This document shows, piece after piece, positions 8,061 to 15,965 of a DNA stretch of 35,188 nucleotides. Below the pieces are notes generated by a model. The model was not told where the DNA came from. It was given only the letters and a program-made list of their open reading frames with translations, and made no database searches. This stretch comes from Thermoanaerobacterales bacterium. Lineage in GTDB: Bacteria > Bacillota > Thermosediminibacteria > Thermosediminibacterales > Tepidanaerobacteraceae. Made by a program: the position numbers and the translations under genes. Position 1 is the stretch's first letter. Every line of letters starts with the position of its first letter. The stretch covers positions 1 through 35,188 of the forward strand of contig DUMA01000020.1 of the NCBI GenBank assembly GCA_012840135.1, written 5' to 3'.

Positions 8061-9128
8061 TTACGGAACCACTACCACTTTTATAGCGCCGCCAATCCTT
8101 TCCTTGAATGTTTTTACTGCTTCATTAATGTCATCAAGACTGAACTTATGGGTTATAAGAGGCTTGACATCGATTTTCCCCTGGGCCAGCAATGGCAGTA
8201 TCCTCTCGATGCACCACATACCTTCGGCTTTGCCGCCCGCCATTTGAATATTATATTGAACGACTCTGTTCAAATCCAGTTTAACCATGTCTTTGTATAT
8301 CCCAATAAATGAAATGCGACCGCTTTTTCTGGTGATTTTCACCGCCTGTTGGGGACCATCGGTGCTGCCGGAAGCCTCAATCGTAAGGTCTACACCGTAC
8401 CCGTTTGTAAGTTCGTTTATTCTTTTATATAAATCTTCTTCTTTGATATTTATGAGCATGTCAGCTCCCATTTTTGTCCCTACGCTCAATCTGGAATTCC
8501 TGGTACCTATCAGTATTACTTTGCCTGCTCCAGATACTTTTGAAAGCTGGACTGCCATAAGGCCAATAGGACCCGGCCCTATTACGGCCACAGTCTCTCC
8601 CGGTTGCACCCATCCAATCCTTTCCATACCATAAAGGGCTGTCCCGGCGGCAGTCACGATGGTGCCTTCTTCAAAACTTACATTATCCGGCAATTTATGC
8701 AGACAATTGATATGAATGGCTACATACTCGGCGTAACCTCCGTTCACCGTAAAGCCGTAATGCCTGTGTCCTTTCTCAAGATTCCCATAATTCAAGCAAG
8801 TCGTATATAACCCCCTGATGCAGTTGATACACCTGCCGCACCCTTTATGAGGTTCTGCCACCACTCTATCGCCTATATTAAACTCGTCAACTCCTTCTCC
8901 CAATGCCACTACTTCTCCCGAAAACTCATGGCCGGGTATATAGCTTCCAAAAGGAGGGCAGTTGGGCCATCCGTGCTCAATGATTTCCGGGTCTGTTCCA
9001 CAAATCGCACATGCTTTTACTTTTACCAGGACTTCTTCTTTTTCGGGTTTGGGCACCACTGTTTCGACTACTCTCAAGTCATTTGAACCAAATAGAACAG
9101 CTGCTTTCATCCGATCGGGTATATTCAT
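8061..9128 (-). CDS. Zinc-dependent medium-chain dehydrogenase (polyol/alcohol type)
   Basis: This 355-residue GroES-like/NAD(P)-Rossmann dehydrogenase retains the catalytic zinc site (Cys43 in ICGTD, His67-Glu68 in GHE) and a structural zinc site (Cys97, Cys100, Cys103, Cys111). The dinucleotide loop is GPGPIG (about 185-190). Its closest look is to sorbitol/threonine/arabitol-type dehydrogenases oxidising a secondary alcohol. AAAGGGGG lies eight bases before ATG 9128; a second in-frame ATG six codons on has a weaker site. Lying in an operon with iolN2, it could make the mono- or diketone that IolN2 opens, or reduce a ring-opened keto acid. The specific substrate cannot be assigned. Confidence 0.85.
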   Translation of the reverse strand: MNIPDRMKAAVLFGSNDLRVVETVVPKPEKEEVLVKVKACAICGTDPEIIEHGWPNCPPFGSYIPGHEFSGEVVALGEGVDEFNIGDRVVAEPHKGCGRCINCIRGLYTTCLNYGNLEKGHRHYGFTVNGGYAEYVAIHINCLHKLPDNVSFEEGTIVTAAGTALYGMERIGWVQPGETVAVIGPGPIGLMAVQLSKVSGAGKVILIGTRNSRLSVGTKMGADMLINIKEEDLYKRINELTNGYGVDLTIEASGSTDGPQQAVKITRKSGRISFIGIYKDMVKLDLNRVVQYNIQMAGGKAEGMWCIERILPLLAQGKIDVKPLITHKFSLDDINEAVKTFKERIGGAIKVVVVP

Positions 9129-9178
9129 CGGGAGGTCCCCCTTTCCTCAATTTAAAAACTTTATTTTAAATGGCATCT

Positions 9179-10207
9179 TTAAAAACGCAACTCCACCTTT
9201 CTTGACATTGAAATATTCTTACTAATGCTAAAAGCTTCATCATACTTCTCAAACGGCAATATATGGCTTATCATCTTTCTTACATAGTCCCTGTTCTTTT
9301 TCATAAAGTCCAGTATAAATTCAAATTCCCCGGTCCCTCCGATACTTCCCAGAATGGTTAAAGCTTTCATTACTATAAGTTTTTGTATTATCCTCGCCTC
9401 GGGCATCATCCCGACGCACCCTACTATGCCCAGCGGTTTTACAAGTCTCAATGCACTTTGAAATGCCTTTTCATTGCCTGTGGTTTCTATCACCGCATCA
9501 AAATGAGCGTTTTGATATAGCGAAGTATAATTAGACCAGTCAATTTCGCTATCTTCCATCAAATGCTCATCGGGTATTTGAGCTCCTACGGATTGAGCAA
9601 ATGTTCTCCTGTTTTCATCAATATCAAAAAGATATACTTTTTCACAATGATAAAACTTTTTTAAGAGCATCAGTGCCGCAATTCCGATGGAACCTCCGCC
9701 CAATATGAGAAAAGACTCGGGCACAAAATCAGCTCTCATAATCTTATTTACCAAATGTGCAGCCACCGCCATGGGTTCCGAAAGACATATCAAATCAAAA
9801 TCAAGTTCATCTGGAGCTTTATATATATATTTTGAATCTCTTACAATGAATTCGGCGGAAGCACCATCCAGTGTTATGCCGTATTTTTCTATATGTCTGC
9901 ATAAATTTTTATCCTGCCTGCAATAATCACAATTATCGCAGTACCTCGAACAGTCGCCGGTCACTCTATCTCCCGGTTTTAATCCCTTCACAGCGCTGCC
10001 GACTCCAAATATAGTGCCCGACCACTCGTGCCCGAATAAAATCGGATATTTATGGGGGCCGCTGTACGTCCCATCATATAGGTGTATGTCCGAACCGCAT
10101 ATGCCCACATGGCTTATTTTTATCAAAACCTCATTTTCGTTCAATTTCGGTATTTCTTTTTCTTCAACCAGAATTTTTTTCGGCTCCTCCAAAATATACG
10201 TTTTCAT
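9179..10207 (-). CDS. Zinc-dependent medium-chain dehydrogenase (sorbitol dehydrogenase-like)
   Basis: This 342-residue MDR enzyme has catalytic zinc ligands Cys37 (GICGSD) and His60-Glu61 (GHE), and a structural-zinc loop with Cys90, Cys93, Cys96 and Cys103. The nucleotide loop is GGGSIG (about 169-174). It is only distantly similar to the neighbouring MDR enzyme at 8061-9128, so this is not a recent duplication. GGGGGT lies seven bases before the ATG. It sits between the 2-hydroxyacid dehydrogenase and the other MDR in the GntR-controlled operon. Two consecutive MDR enzymes plus an IolN homologue parallel the IolG/IolM/IolN logic of successive oxidations before ring opening, but this is inference. 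Confidence 0.85.
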   Translation of the reverse strand: MKTYILEEPKKILVEEKEIPKLNENEVLIKISHVGICGSDIHLYDGTYSGPHKYPILFGHEWSGTIFGVGSAVKGLKPGDRVTGDCSRYCDNCDYCRQDKNLCRHIEKYGITLDGASAEFIVRDSKYIYKAPDELDFDLICLSEPMAVAAHLVNKIMRADFVPESFLILGGGSIGIAALMLLKKFYHCEKVYLFDIDENRRTFAQSVGAQIPDEHLMEDSEIDWSNYTSLYQNAHFDAVIETTGNEKAFQSALRLVKPLGIVGCVGMMPEARIIQKLIVMKALTILGSIGGTGEFEFILDFMKKNRDYVRKMISHILPFEKYDEAFSISKNISMSRKVELRF

Positions 10208-10235
10208 CTAAATTACCCCCAAAATTATACGAAAA

Positions 10236-11192
10236 TCAAGCAACAATAAAATCTGGAGATTGTCCACTGAAAAACTTAACTACATTCTTTGCACATATCA
10301 TGCTGACCGCATTTAATGCTTCTTTCGAATAGGAAGCTATATGGGATGTTATTAAAACATTTTCAAGCGTCAATAAAGGATTGTTTTTTGGGGCAGGCTC
10401 AACTTTTAAAACATCTAAAGCGGCTCCGGCTAGATGACCTTTTTTTAAATATTCATACAGCGCACTTTCATTTACTATTCCGCCCCGGGAAGTATTGACT
10501 AAAAATGCGCCTTTCTTCATTTTGTTTAATTCATCTTCATCGATCAAGTTGATTGTGTTTTGATTTAACGGAACATGTACTGTAACTATTTCTGAACTTC
10601 TTAACAAAGAATCCATATCGACGAATTTTACATAGGGAAATGAATTTGAAGATCCGCTAAAATAAGGATCGTATGCCAGTATATTCATATCAAATCCAGT
10701 GGCCCTTTTTGCAACTCTTTTCCCTATTTCTCCAAAACCGATAATACCAATGGTTTTACCGTATATATCGACACCTATGGTCTTAACCCATTCCCCATTT
10801 CTGACACCGATAATGTTATCGCTTATTTTCCTCAATAAATCTATTATTAACCCGAACGTAAAATCAGCCACCGCATTCGAATTGGTTGCGGGAACATTGG
10901 TCACTATAATCCCATTCTTTCGTGCTGTCTCGATGTCTATGTTGTCAACCCCTGTGCCGTGCTTGCAGATGAGTTTTAATCTTTTCGAAGAATTAAGCAC
11001 ATTGCCATTTATCTTATCTGCACCAATTATAATGGCGTCAAACTCATCTATTACTTCCAGAAAATCCTTTTCTTCCATTAAACCGTGTTTTTCTTTAAAT
11101 TTATAATTAATATTGTTCTCCCTCAGGATTTTTACAGGCTCGTCGCTCACCTGGCCGAAAGACCTTGATGTAATCAAAACATTTATCGCCAA
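10236..11192 (-). CDS. D-isomer-specific 2-hydroxyacid dehydrogenase
   Basis: The enzyme is an NAD-dependent dehydrogenase of the SerA/GhrB superfamily, 318 residues from the TTG at 11192. The NAD-binding motif is GIIGFGEIG. The catalytic triad is Arg (preceded by LICKHGTGVDNID and seen near the VNTSRGG segment), Glu in LKVEPAP and His in ITSHIAS. A TTG start is chosen because GAGG lies seven bases upstream and the translated N-terminus (LAINVLITSR) begins the first beta strand. The longer frame would reach well back into the kinase gene. It overlaps the kinase stop by 10 bases, so it is translationally coupled. A 2-ketoaldonate reductase role would suit the sugar-acid context; phosphoglycerate or other hydroxyacid substrates cannot be excluded. 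Confidence 0.85.
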   Translation of the reverse strand: MAINVLITSRSFGQVSDEPVKILRENNINYKFKEKHGLMEEKDFLEVIDEFDAIIIGADKINGNVLNSSKRLKLICKHGTGVDNIDIETARKNGIIVTNVPATNSNAVADFTFGLIIDLLRKISDNIIGVRNGEWVKTIGVDIYGKTIGIIGFGEIGKRVAKRATGFDMNILAYDPYFSGSSNSFPYVKFVDMDSLLRSSEIVTVHVPLNQNTINLIDEDELNKMKKGAFLVNTSRGGIVNESALYEYLKKGHLAGAALDVLKVEPAPKNNPLLTLENVLITSHIASYSKEALNAVSMICAKNVVKFFSGQSPDFIVA

Positions 11193-12187
11193 TTTGTATT
11201 CCTCGCTCTCAATATTTCTAAAAATCCTTCTACCGAGCAATTGACTTCGGATTTGTATACCGTCAGGGTGCTTATTTTATCGTCAAGGGCTTTTATAAGA
11301 GCCCTGTAGACTTCCGCCATGCCTCTGTCGGCATAAATTACTGCAAACTCTATATCATGCCATTTTTCATTCACATATTTTTCAAAACACAGTATGTCTC
11401 CCCCGACAATCGCTCCCTCCAAAAAGGAAGTTCTGGCAAAGTTGTCTGCGATGTCAAATATCCTCATAGTATTTATTAAATAAATGGCCTTATTGAATCC
11501 ATATTTTTTTAAAACATTGTAAGCATGCCTTACCATATTTTCGTCATACTCGGTCATTGTAGTTTCAATCGATGAGGAGACAATGGTATTGCGGGAGATG
11601 GCATAAAATAGCTCGCCTGAAATAGTAGAAACAAAATCAAGTATTTGACCATTTTTGACATATGTTATCTGCGTATGCGATCCCGGCATAAAGATAGCCA
11701 ATGCTTTGTTTTTTACTTTTTCACCTAAATATTTCAAGATGCCGAATATTTCGGTTTCTTCACCCCTCATAGAGTTTACGTCAAATATATTTTCAATTGT
11801 AACGTTTTTCCCGGGAACATCCCTCAATCCTCTAATTAAATTAATATTTCTTTTAAAAAACATTTCTTCATAGTGTGTATATATACTTTTACACAAGCCA
11901 TTTAAATCTATCGGTATATCAAGGTGCGGAACTTCTTTTATGCCGTAAGGAGATGTTACCATTCCGGACGCATATATTTCGTTTATATCACCATCGCACA
12001 GTCCATTTTTTTCAAGGAGTTCATCATATATTTCTTTTAATCCCTTTAAAAGAATGCCGTTATCCCGGGCTATAGAGCAATCCTTTGAACCGACGGCTTT
12101 TCTTATTGAATCAATAATAGTGCCATCCTTTATTAGATAAAGTCTGGAGTTGGATGTTCCCGAATCGAAATAAGCGAATATTGCCGT
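11183..12187 (-). CDS. dgoK: 2-dehydro-3-deoxygalactonokinase (DgoK) with a non-standard start codon
   Basis: It phosphorylates 2-keto-3-deoxygalactonate (or the gluco epimer) to the 6-phosphate for the aldolase encoded just upstream. The DgoK signature is present: AYFDSGTSNSRLYLI (phosphate-binding N-terminus), IRGLRD, MRGEETE, MPGSHTQITYV and STISGELFYAI. The frame is open to the stop of the aldolase gene, but the region 11963-12190 contains no ATG, GTG or TTG in frame. The first ATG (11962) would delete 75 residues, including the phosphate-binding loop. An ACG at 12187-12185 lies six bases after GGAGGGG and would give 334 residues starting (M)AIFAYFDSG, the usual length. An in-frame AUA two codons on is the alternative. 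Either a non-canonical start, a mutated ATG or a sequence error. It is three bases from the aldolase stop and overlaps the next gene by 10. Confidence 0.85.
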   Translation of the reverse strand, partial: TAIFAYFDSGTSNSRLYLIKDGTIIDSIRKAVGSKDCSIARDNGILLKGLKEIYDELLEKNGLCDGDINEIYASGMVTSPYGIKEVPHLDIPIDLNGLCKSIYTHYEEMFFKRNINLIRGLRDVPGKNVTIENIFDVNSMRGEETEIFGILKYLGEKVKNKALAIFMPGSHTQITYVKNGQILDFVSTISGELFYAISRNTIVSSSIETTMTEYDENMVRHAYNVLKKYGFNKAIYLINTMRIFDIADNFARTSFLEGAIVGGDILCFEKYVNEKWHDIEFAVIYADRGMAEVYRALIKALDDKISTLTVYKSEVNCSVEGFLEILRARNTNWR

Positions 12188-12190
12188 AAA

Positions 12191-12835
12191 TTACCCCTCC
12201 TTTATTTTCTCAACGTAAAGGCCTGCAAGTTCCGAAAGTCTGTCAAATTCTCCGGCATTGATTAAAGATTTGCTGACCAGATTTCCACCGATTCCTACGC
12301 CGACGGCGCCCATGTGCAGGTACTCATTCATATTGTTTAAATCCACGCCTCCTACCGCCAAAAGAGGGATATTTTGAAGAGGAGCCAGAACAGCTTTGAT
12401 ATATTCGGGCCCCAGCGACCCTGCGGGAAAAACCTTCACAAAATCTGCTCCCGACACATGAGCCCTGTATATCTCACTGGGAGTAAAAGCCCCCGGAATT
12501 GAAACCATATTAGCTTTTTTTGCAGCAGCAATTACCTGTTCATCAATATTGGGCGACACAATAAATTTTGCGCCCGCATCGTAGGATTTTTCCACTTGCT
12601 CCTGGCTCAGGACCGTCCCCGCACCGATTATAACCCGATTTTGAAATTCGCTTTCGACTAGCTTGATGCAATCAAAAGCATCATCCCTGTTCAGGGTTAC
12701 TTCCATAATATTTAATCCACCTTTTAATAGGGCTTCAGCCGTCTTCAATATCTTTTCTTTCCCAATTCCCCTGATAATGGCAATAATTTTATTTTCACGA
12801 ATCGCATTTATGATATAATCATTATCAATATTCAT
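12191..12835 (-). CDS. KDPG/KDPGal-type class I aldolase (Eda/DgoA)
   Basis: This 214-residue TIM-barrel aldolase cleaves 2-keto-3-deoxy-6-phospho-gluconate or -galactonate to pyruvate and glyceraldehyde-3-phosphate. The Schiff-base lysine is Lys134 in GADFVKVFPA. Glu45 lies in the conserved MEVTL motif, and IIGAGTVL is the usual third strand. ATG 12835 is preceded by GGGGAGG; the longer frame runs back into the dehydrogenase gene and is an artefact. Pairing with dgoK three bases downstream favours a 2-keto-3-deoxygalactonate-6-phosphate substrate. It is the terminal step of the module encoded in this operon. Confidence 0.92.
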   Translation of the reverse strand: MNIDNDYIINAIRENKIIAIIRGIGKEKILKTAEALLKGGLNIMEVTLNRDDAFDCIKLVESEFQNRVIIGAGTVLSQEQVEKSYDAGAKFIVSPNIDEQVIAAAKKANMVSIPGAFTPSEIYRAHVSGADFVKVFPAGSLGPEYIKAVLAPLQNIPLLAVGGVDLNNMNEYLHMGAVGVGIGGNLVSKSLINAGEFDRLSELAGLYVEKIKEG

Positions 12836-12848
12836 GTTATCCTCCCCG

Positions 12849-13607
12849 TCAACAGGCCAGGTACCCGCCATCCACCGGAATGACGGCCCCGCAGATGTAG
12901 TCCGACGCATCCGATGAAAGAAAGACTATAAGGCCTTTGATATCATCCGGAGTTCCCCAGCGGCCTTTCGGTATTCTTTTTAGAATAGAATTGAATCTTT
13001 CCTGGTCGTTTAAAATCTGGGTATTCAGTGCGGTGGCCATGTAACCGGGAGCGATAGCATTCACGTTGATGCCCTTTTGAGCCCATTCATTCGAAAGAGC
13101 TTTTGTCAGCTGAGCCACCGCTCCTTTACTTGCTGCATAGGCCGGAACCGTATATCCTCCAAAGTAGCTCAACATAGAAGCAAAATTGATTATTTTCCCT
13201 TTCCCTTTTTCAAGCATTTTTCTTCCAGCCAACTGGCACATTAAAAAGACTGAAGTGAGATTTACTTCCAGGACGTCATCCCAATCTTTTTCGGTGAAAT
13301 CCTCACATTTATTCCTTCTTTGAATTCCCGCGCCATTCACAAGTATGTCCACGTCGCCCAGTTTTTCTACCGCTTGATTGAAAGCATTTTTTAATTCATC
13401 TCTTTTGCCGAGGTTAGCCCGTATACCGTAAACTTTCGGACCGCTGTTTTTTTCAATATTTCTCGCCACATCTTCCACATCTTTTGCTATATCGATAATT
13501 GCCACATCCGCGCCGGCTTCATGAAGACCATATACGGCACTTAAACACAGACCCGAGGCTCCGCCCGTGACAATGGCTTTTTGACCGCTTAAGTCAAACA
13601 TGTTCAC
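12849..13607 (-). CDS. KduD-like short-chain dehydrogenase (2-keto-3-deoxygluconate 5-dehydrogenase type)
   Basis: This SDR oxidoreductase of about 252 residues most resembles KduD, which interconverts 2,5-diketo-3-deoxygluconate and 2-keto-3-deoxygluconate. KduD-like stretches include KIINFASMLSYFGG, NVNAIAPGYMAT and IPKGRWGTPDD. Catalytic Ser lies in FASML and Tyr-x3-Lys in YAASK. The cofactor motif is unusual: TGGASGLC, with Cys replacing the final Gly of TGxxxGxG, and NGAG in place of NNAG. The GTG at 13607 lies nine bases after AAAGGAG and is preferred; ATG 13601 is also possible. Placed before the aldolase and kinase, it would deliver a 2-keto-3-deoxyhexonate to DgoK. A gluconate 5-dehydrogenase or fructuronate-reductase-like role is the alternative. 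Confidence 0.85.
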   Translation of the reverse strand: MNMFDLSGQKAIVTGGASGLCLSAVYGLHEAGADVAIIDIAKDVEDVARNIEKNSGPKVYGIRANLGKRDELKNAFNQAVEKLGDVDILVNGAGIQRRNKCEDFTEKDWDDVLEVNLTSVFLMCQLAGRKMLEKGKGKIINFASMLSYFGGYTVPAYAASKGAVAQLTKALSNEWAQKGINVNAIAPGYMATALNTQILNDQERFNSILKRIPKGRWGTPDDIKGLIVFLSSDASDYICGAVIPVDGGYLAC

Positions 13608-13634
13608 TAATATCAACTCCTTTGGGTCTCGAGC

Positions 13635-13653
13635 ATGGGCGAAATTTGCCCAT
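13635..13653 (-). repeat. Small intercistronic hairpin
   Basis: ATGGGC and GCCCAT flank a seven-base loop between iolN2 and the kduD-like gene. Outer GGGT/ACCC can extend the stem. No U-tract follows, so it is a processing or stability element at most. Confidence 0.4.
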
Positions 13654-13679
13654 ACCCGTTTGCAACCCGTAATTATTAT

Positions 13680-14801
13680 TTATAGCTTTTTATATACACC
13701 TATCTGAGGCAACTCATCAATAGATTTCCATCCGGGGCTGAGAGGTTCTTTTAAGAAGGGTTTCATTTCTTCCTCTGTGCGGAGCGTAACCATCTCCACA
13801 GGAGGTACAGTGCCCGGGGGGAATGCCTCCAATATCTGATCTATCAGAAGCGTAAGGTATTTCAATATAGCAGCAATCGGTCTCTTCGCCTTTCTGGCGG
13901 AGGCTATGCTTGGTTTTCCTACGACGCCTTCCGGTGTTGCCGCGCGTTCAATGGCCATATGCCCTTCGCCTTCGGACCATCTATGAGGCCTTCTATAAGG
14001 ATCTACCGACGTATCAAAATGTCCATCCGGCAAGAATCCTTTCGGTTCAGCATCGACCACAACGCTCATATCTATCATGCCGGGGAACAGCAACAGACCG
14101 ACTGATGTTTCGCTTTCATCCGCATGCACAAAGTGTGTTTCCAGACTATCATCCCTATCGACGGGATAGAAAAATTCTCTAACAGCCCGATGCCAATCAA
14201 TGACCTGGAATATCCCAGGCAGCTGGAACCTTTTCATGAATTCCTGAATGGCGGACTCGAGCATCCAGAGGTGGCCATGGTTGTTTACAAGGATAATCTT
14301 CCGGAAACCGTCGTTCCACAGGCCCAGCATGGTATATATAATAGTTTCTTCAACAACTTCTTTAGGCATGATAACCGTTCCGGGCATTCCAAGATGGTGA
14401 TACGGATGACCGCCGTAGTTCAAAGGCGGAAACGCAAGACTCACCTCTCTTCCCTGTTTTGCAGTATAACGGCGTACGCCTTCGATAATTTGAGTCACCA
14501 TGAAAGTATCAAGACCGCTATTGGCATGAATTCCATGATTCTCGGTGCATCCGATGGGCACCAACACTATGTCATTTTTCCTTCGCTTTTCAATAACCTT
14601 CGCTCTCGGGGTATTTTGTATATAAGTTCCGGGTTTCCCCAGTTCGGATTCCGATGGGATTTCATATTCTTTCAATATGCTGTCGATTTCCTCTTCAGAA
14701 GCGTCCCAAATTTGCTTCTTCATTCTTCCAACGGTATTATCCTCAAAAATTATTGCAGGGTTTTCCGTCAATAGCCATTTTTTATCCTTTGGTTTTTCCA
14801 T
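13680..14801 (-). CDS. iolN: Second 3-dehydro-scyllo-inosose hydrolase-like protein (IolN paralogue, creatininase family)
   Basis: This 373-residue creatininase-family amidohydrolase-like protein resembles Thermotoga maritima IolN (TM0413), which opens the diketo-inositol ring hydrolytically to 5-keto-L-gluconate. Likely metal ligands are Glu87 and His89 (TENHG), Asp98 (SGLDTF), His175 (NNHGH) and Glu229 (HADESE), matching the creatininase pattern. It has the same length as the copy at 19120-20241 and differs at about 36 positions (about 90% identical). All putative metal ligands are conserved; differences cluster in the N-terminal 30 residues, at residues 247-252 and at the C-terminus. ATG 14801 follows AAGGAAGGAG. 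It is the first gene of the operon behind a GntR operator, and its partners differ from those of the first copy, suggesting a different diketo-cyclitol substrate. Confidence 0.88.
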   Translation of the reverse strand: MEKPKDKKWLLTENPAIIFEDNTVGRMKKQIWDASEEEIDSILKEYEIPSESELGKPGTYIQNTPRAKVIEKRRKNDIVLVPIGCTENHGIHANSGLDTFMVTQIIEGVRRYTAKQGREVSLAFPPLNYGGHPYHHLGMPGTVIMPKEVVEETIIYTMLGLWNDGFRKIILVNNHGHLWMLESAIQEFMKRFQLPGIFQVIDWHRAVREFFYPVDRDDSLETHFVHADESETSVGLLLFPGMIDMSVVVDAEPKGFLPDGHFDTSVDPYRRPHRWSEGEGHMAIERAATPEGVVGKPSIASARKAKRPIAAILKYLTLLIDQILEAFPPGTVPPVEMVTLRTEEEMKPFLKEPLSPGWKSIDELPQIGVYKKL

Positions 14802-14946
14802 TGATATTTCTCCTTCCTTTACATTAATGATTAATTGTAGTTTTATTTTGCGGGTTATTTTTACGGCAGGATATCCATACCCATTTAGATTTTTAATGAT
14901 TCTATACGCGGCCGGCCTGTACACTAAAATATTTATTATATATTTT

Positions 14947-14984
14947 TGGTATACCATATATATTACATTAAGCCTTTGGCTCAA
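14947..14984 (-). promoter_or_regulatory. Promoter of the iolN2 operon with a GntR-type operator
   Basis: On the minus strand TTGAGC (14984-14979), a 16-base spacer and TATATA (14962-14957) form the promoter. The perfect palindrome TGGTATACCA (14947-14956) abuts the -10 on its downstream side, where a repressor would block initiation. A matching site lies upstream of the gntR gene at 15757-15767. The leader to ATG 14801 is about 140 bases. Confidence 0.6.
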
Positions 14985-15033
14985 GTTTATTAACCTGGGC
15001 CTTATGCCCGGCGATTTCAATCATAAAATTCTT

Positions 15034-15708
15034 TTATAATTTGCCGAGAAGATACTTTAAATTTTTTATATGGTATTCTTTACTTTCCGATATGTGATGT
15101 TTCATCAATTTTTCCGCTTCAACGTAATTTCGTTGAGAAATTTCCTTAAAAATTTCCTTATGATGAGTCAGTGTTGTTTCCGCTCTGGCAATATCTTTTA
15201 TGGTCAAATTGGTTATTCTTTCTATCTTTGTCCTGATATTTTCCATAATGTTTTTCAAGTTTTTATTTTTACATCCTTTTAATATGAGGTGATGAAAAGT
15301 TTTGTCGTATTCAACAAATTTTTCCAGGTCATTGTTTCGTTTCATTCTTTCTTGCAAATCCAGGACTCTTTTCAATTCATCAATTTCCTCTTCAGTGGCA
15401 CAAATACAAAACAATTTTACGGCCAAACCTTCCAGGACCTCACGAATATCATAAATTTCTGTTATAACTTCATACGTGATGTTTGTAACAAAAGCGCCCC
15501 GATTGGGCAGTATCTCAACAAGTCCGTCGCTGGCCAATTTTAATATGGCTTCTCTTATCGGAGTTCTGCTGATATTCAGCCTTTCGCACAACTCCCTCTC
15601 GTTTAAAACAGTGCCCGGTTTTAAAACATTGTTTAATATATCGTCTTTTATTTTTTCATAGGCGTAATCTTTCTTTGATTTTAGTTCTTTATATTCAGCC
15701 ATTTGCAT
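15034..15708 (-). CDS. GntR-family transcriptional regulator, FadR/FCD subfamily
   Basis: This 224-residue regulator has an N-terminal winged helix (residues about 9-72, with ERELCERLNISRTPIREAI as the recognition region) and an all-helical FCD ligand-binding domain (residues about 80-215, with DIREVLEGLAV, DKTFHHLIL and a helix carrying HHKEIFKEI). The FCD domain commonly binds sugar acids with a metal held by Asp/His residues, which fits an inducer such as a keto-gluconate. GGTGGA lies seven bases before ATG 15708. The gene precedes the iolN2 operon by about 230 bases, and TTGGTATAC palindromes are found at both its own promoter and the operon promoter, indicating autoregulation plus control of the operon. 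Confidence 0.9.
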   Translation of the reverse strand: MQMAEYKELKSKKDYAYEKIKDDILNNVLKPGTVLNERELCERLNISRTPIREAILKLASDGLVEILPNRGAFVTNITYEVITEIYDIREVLEGLAVKLFCICATEEEIDELKRVLDLQERMKRNNDLEKFVEYDKTFHHLILKGCKNKNLKNIMENIRTKIERITNLTIKDIARAETTLTHHKEIFKEISQRNYVEAEKLMKHHISESKEYHIKNLKYLLGKL

Positions 15709-15756
15709 TTTAAATCCACCTATTCATAATTTACATAGTATATGATTTATATATAT

Positions 15757-15767
15757 TTGGTATACAA
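15757..15767 (-). promoter_or_regulatory. GntR-type operator upstream of gntR
   Basis: TTGGTATACAA is a near-perfect palindrome sharing the TTGGTATAC core of the site at 14947-14956. On the minus strand it overlaps TTGTAT, a possible -35, with TATACT about 19 bases downstream. It lies 49 bases upstream of the gntR ATG. Confidence 0.55.
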
Positions 15768-15908
15768 TTTATATATTATATATTCTCTGTCAAAATAAAA
15801 AATCCTGCTTGTTAATGAAATTATTTTAAAAAATTTATCAAAAAAGTACCGTCTTATCAGGTACCTTCTCAATTATCTACAATCAACAATATTCTTCTGA
15901 CACAATAT

Positions 15909-15940
15909 AAAATGCCCATTCTGAAGTTTTAAGATGGGCA
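15909..15940 (-). terminator. Terminator of the lacI-iol operon
   Basis: On the minus strand the arms TGCCCAT (15940-15934) and ATGGGCA (15919-15913) form a 7-bp stem around a 14-base loop, followed by UUUUAUAUUG. It lies about 25 bases after the stop of the last gene of the operon and before the gntR promoter, separating the two transcription units. Confidence 0.6.
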
Positions 15941-15965
15941 TAAAGGATATTTTCATTAAATAAAT

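Noticed and set aside
14124-14774. 216-codon plus-strand open frame opposite iolN2, with a similar frame opposite iolN1 (19711-20163)
   Set aside because: No SD, and the frame is a shadow of a highly conserved minus-strand gene with clear family motifs. Its presence in both copies follows from their 90% identity.
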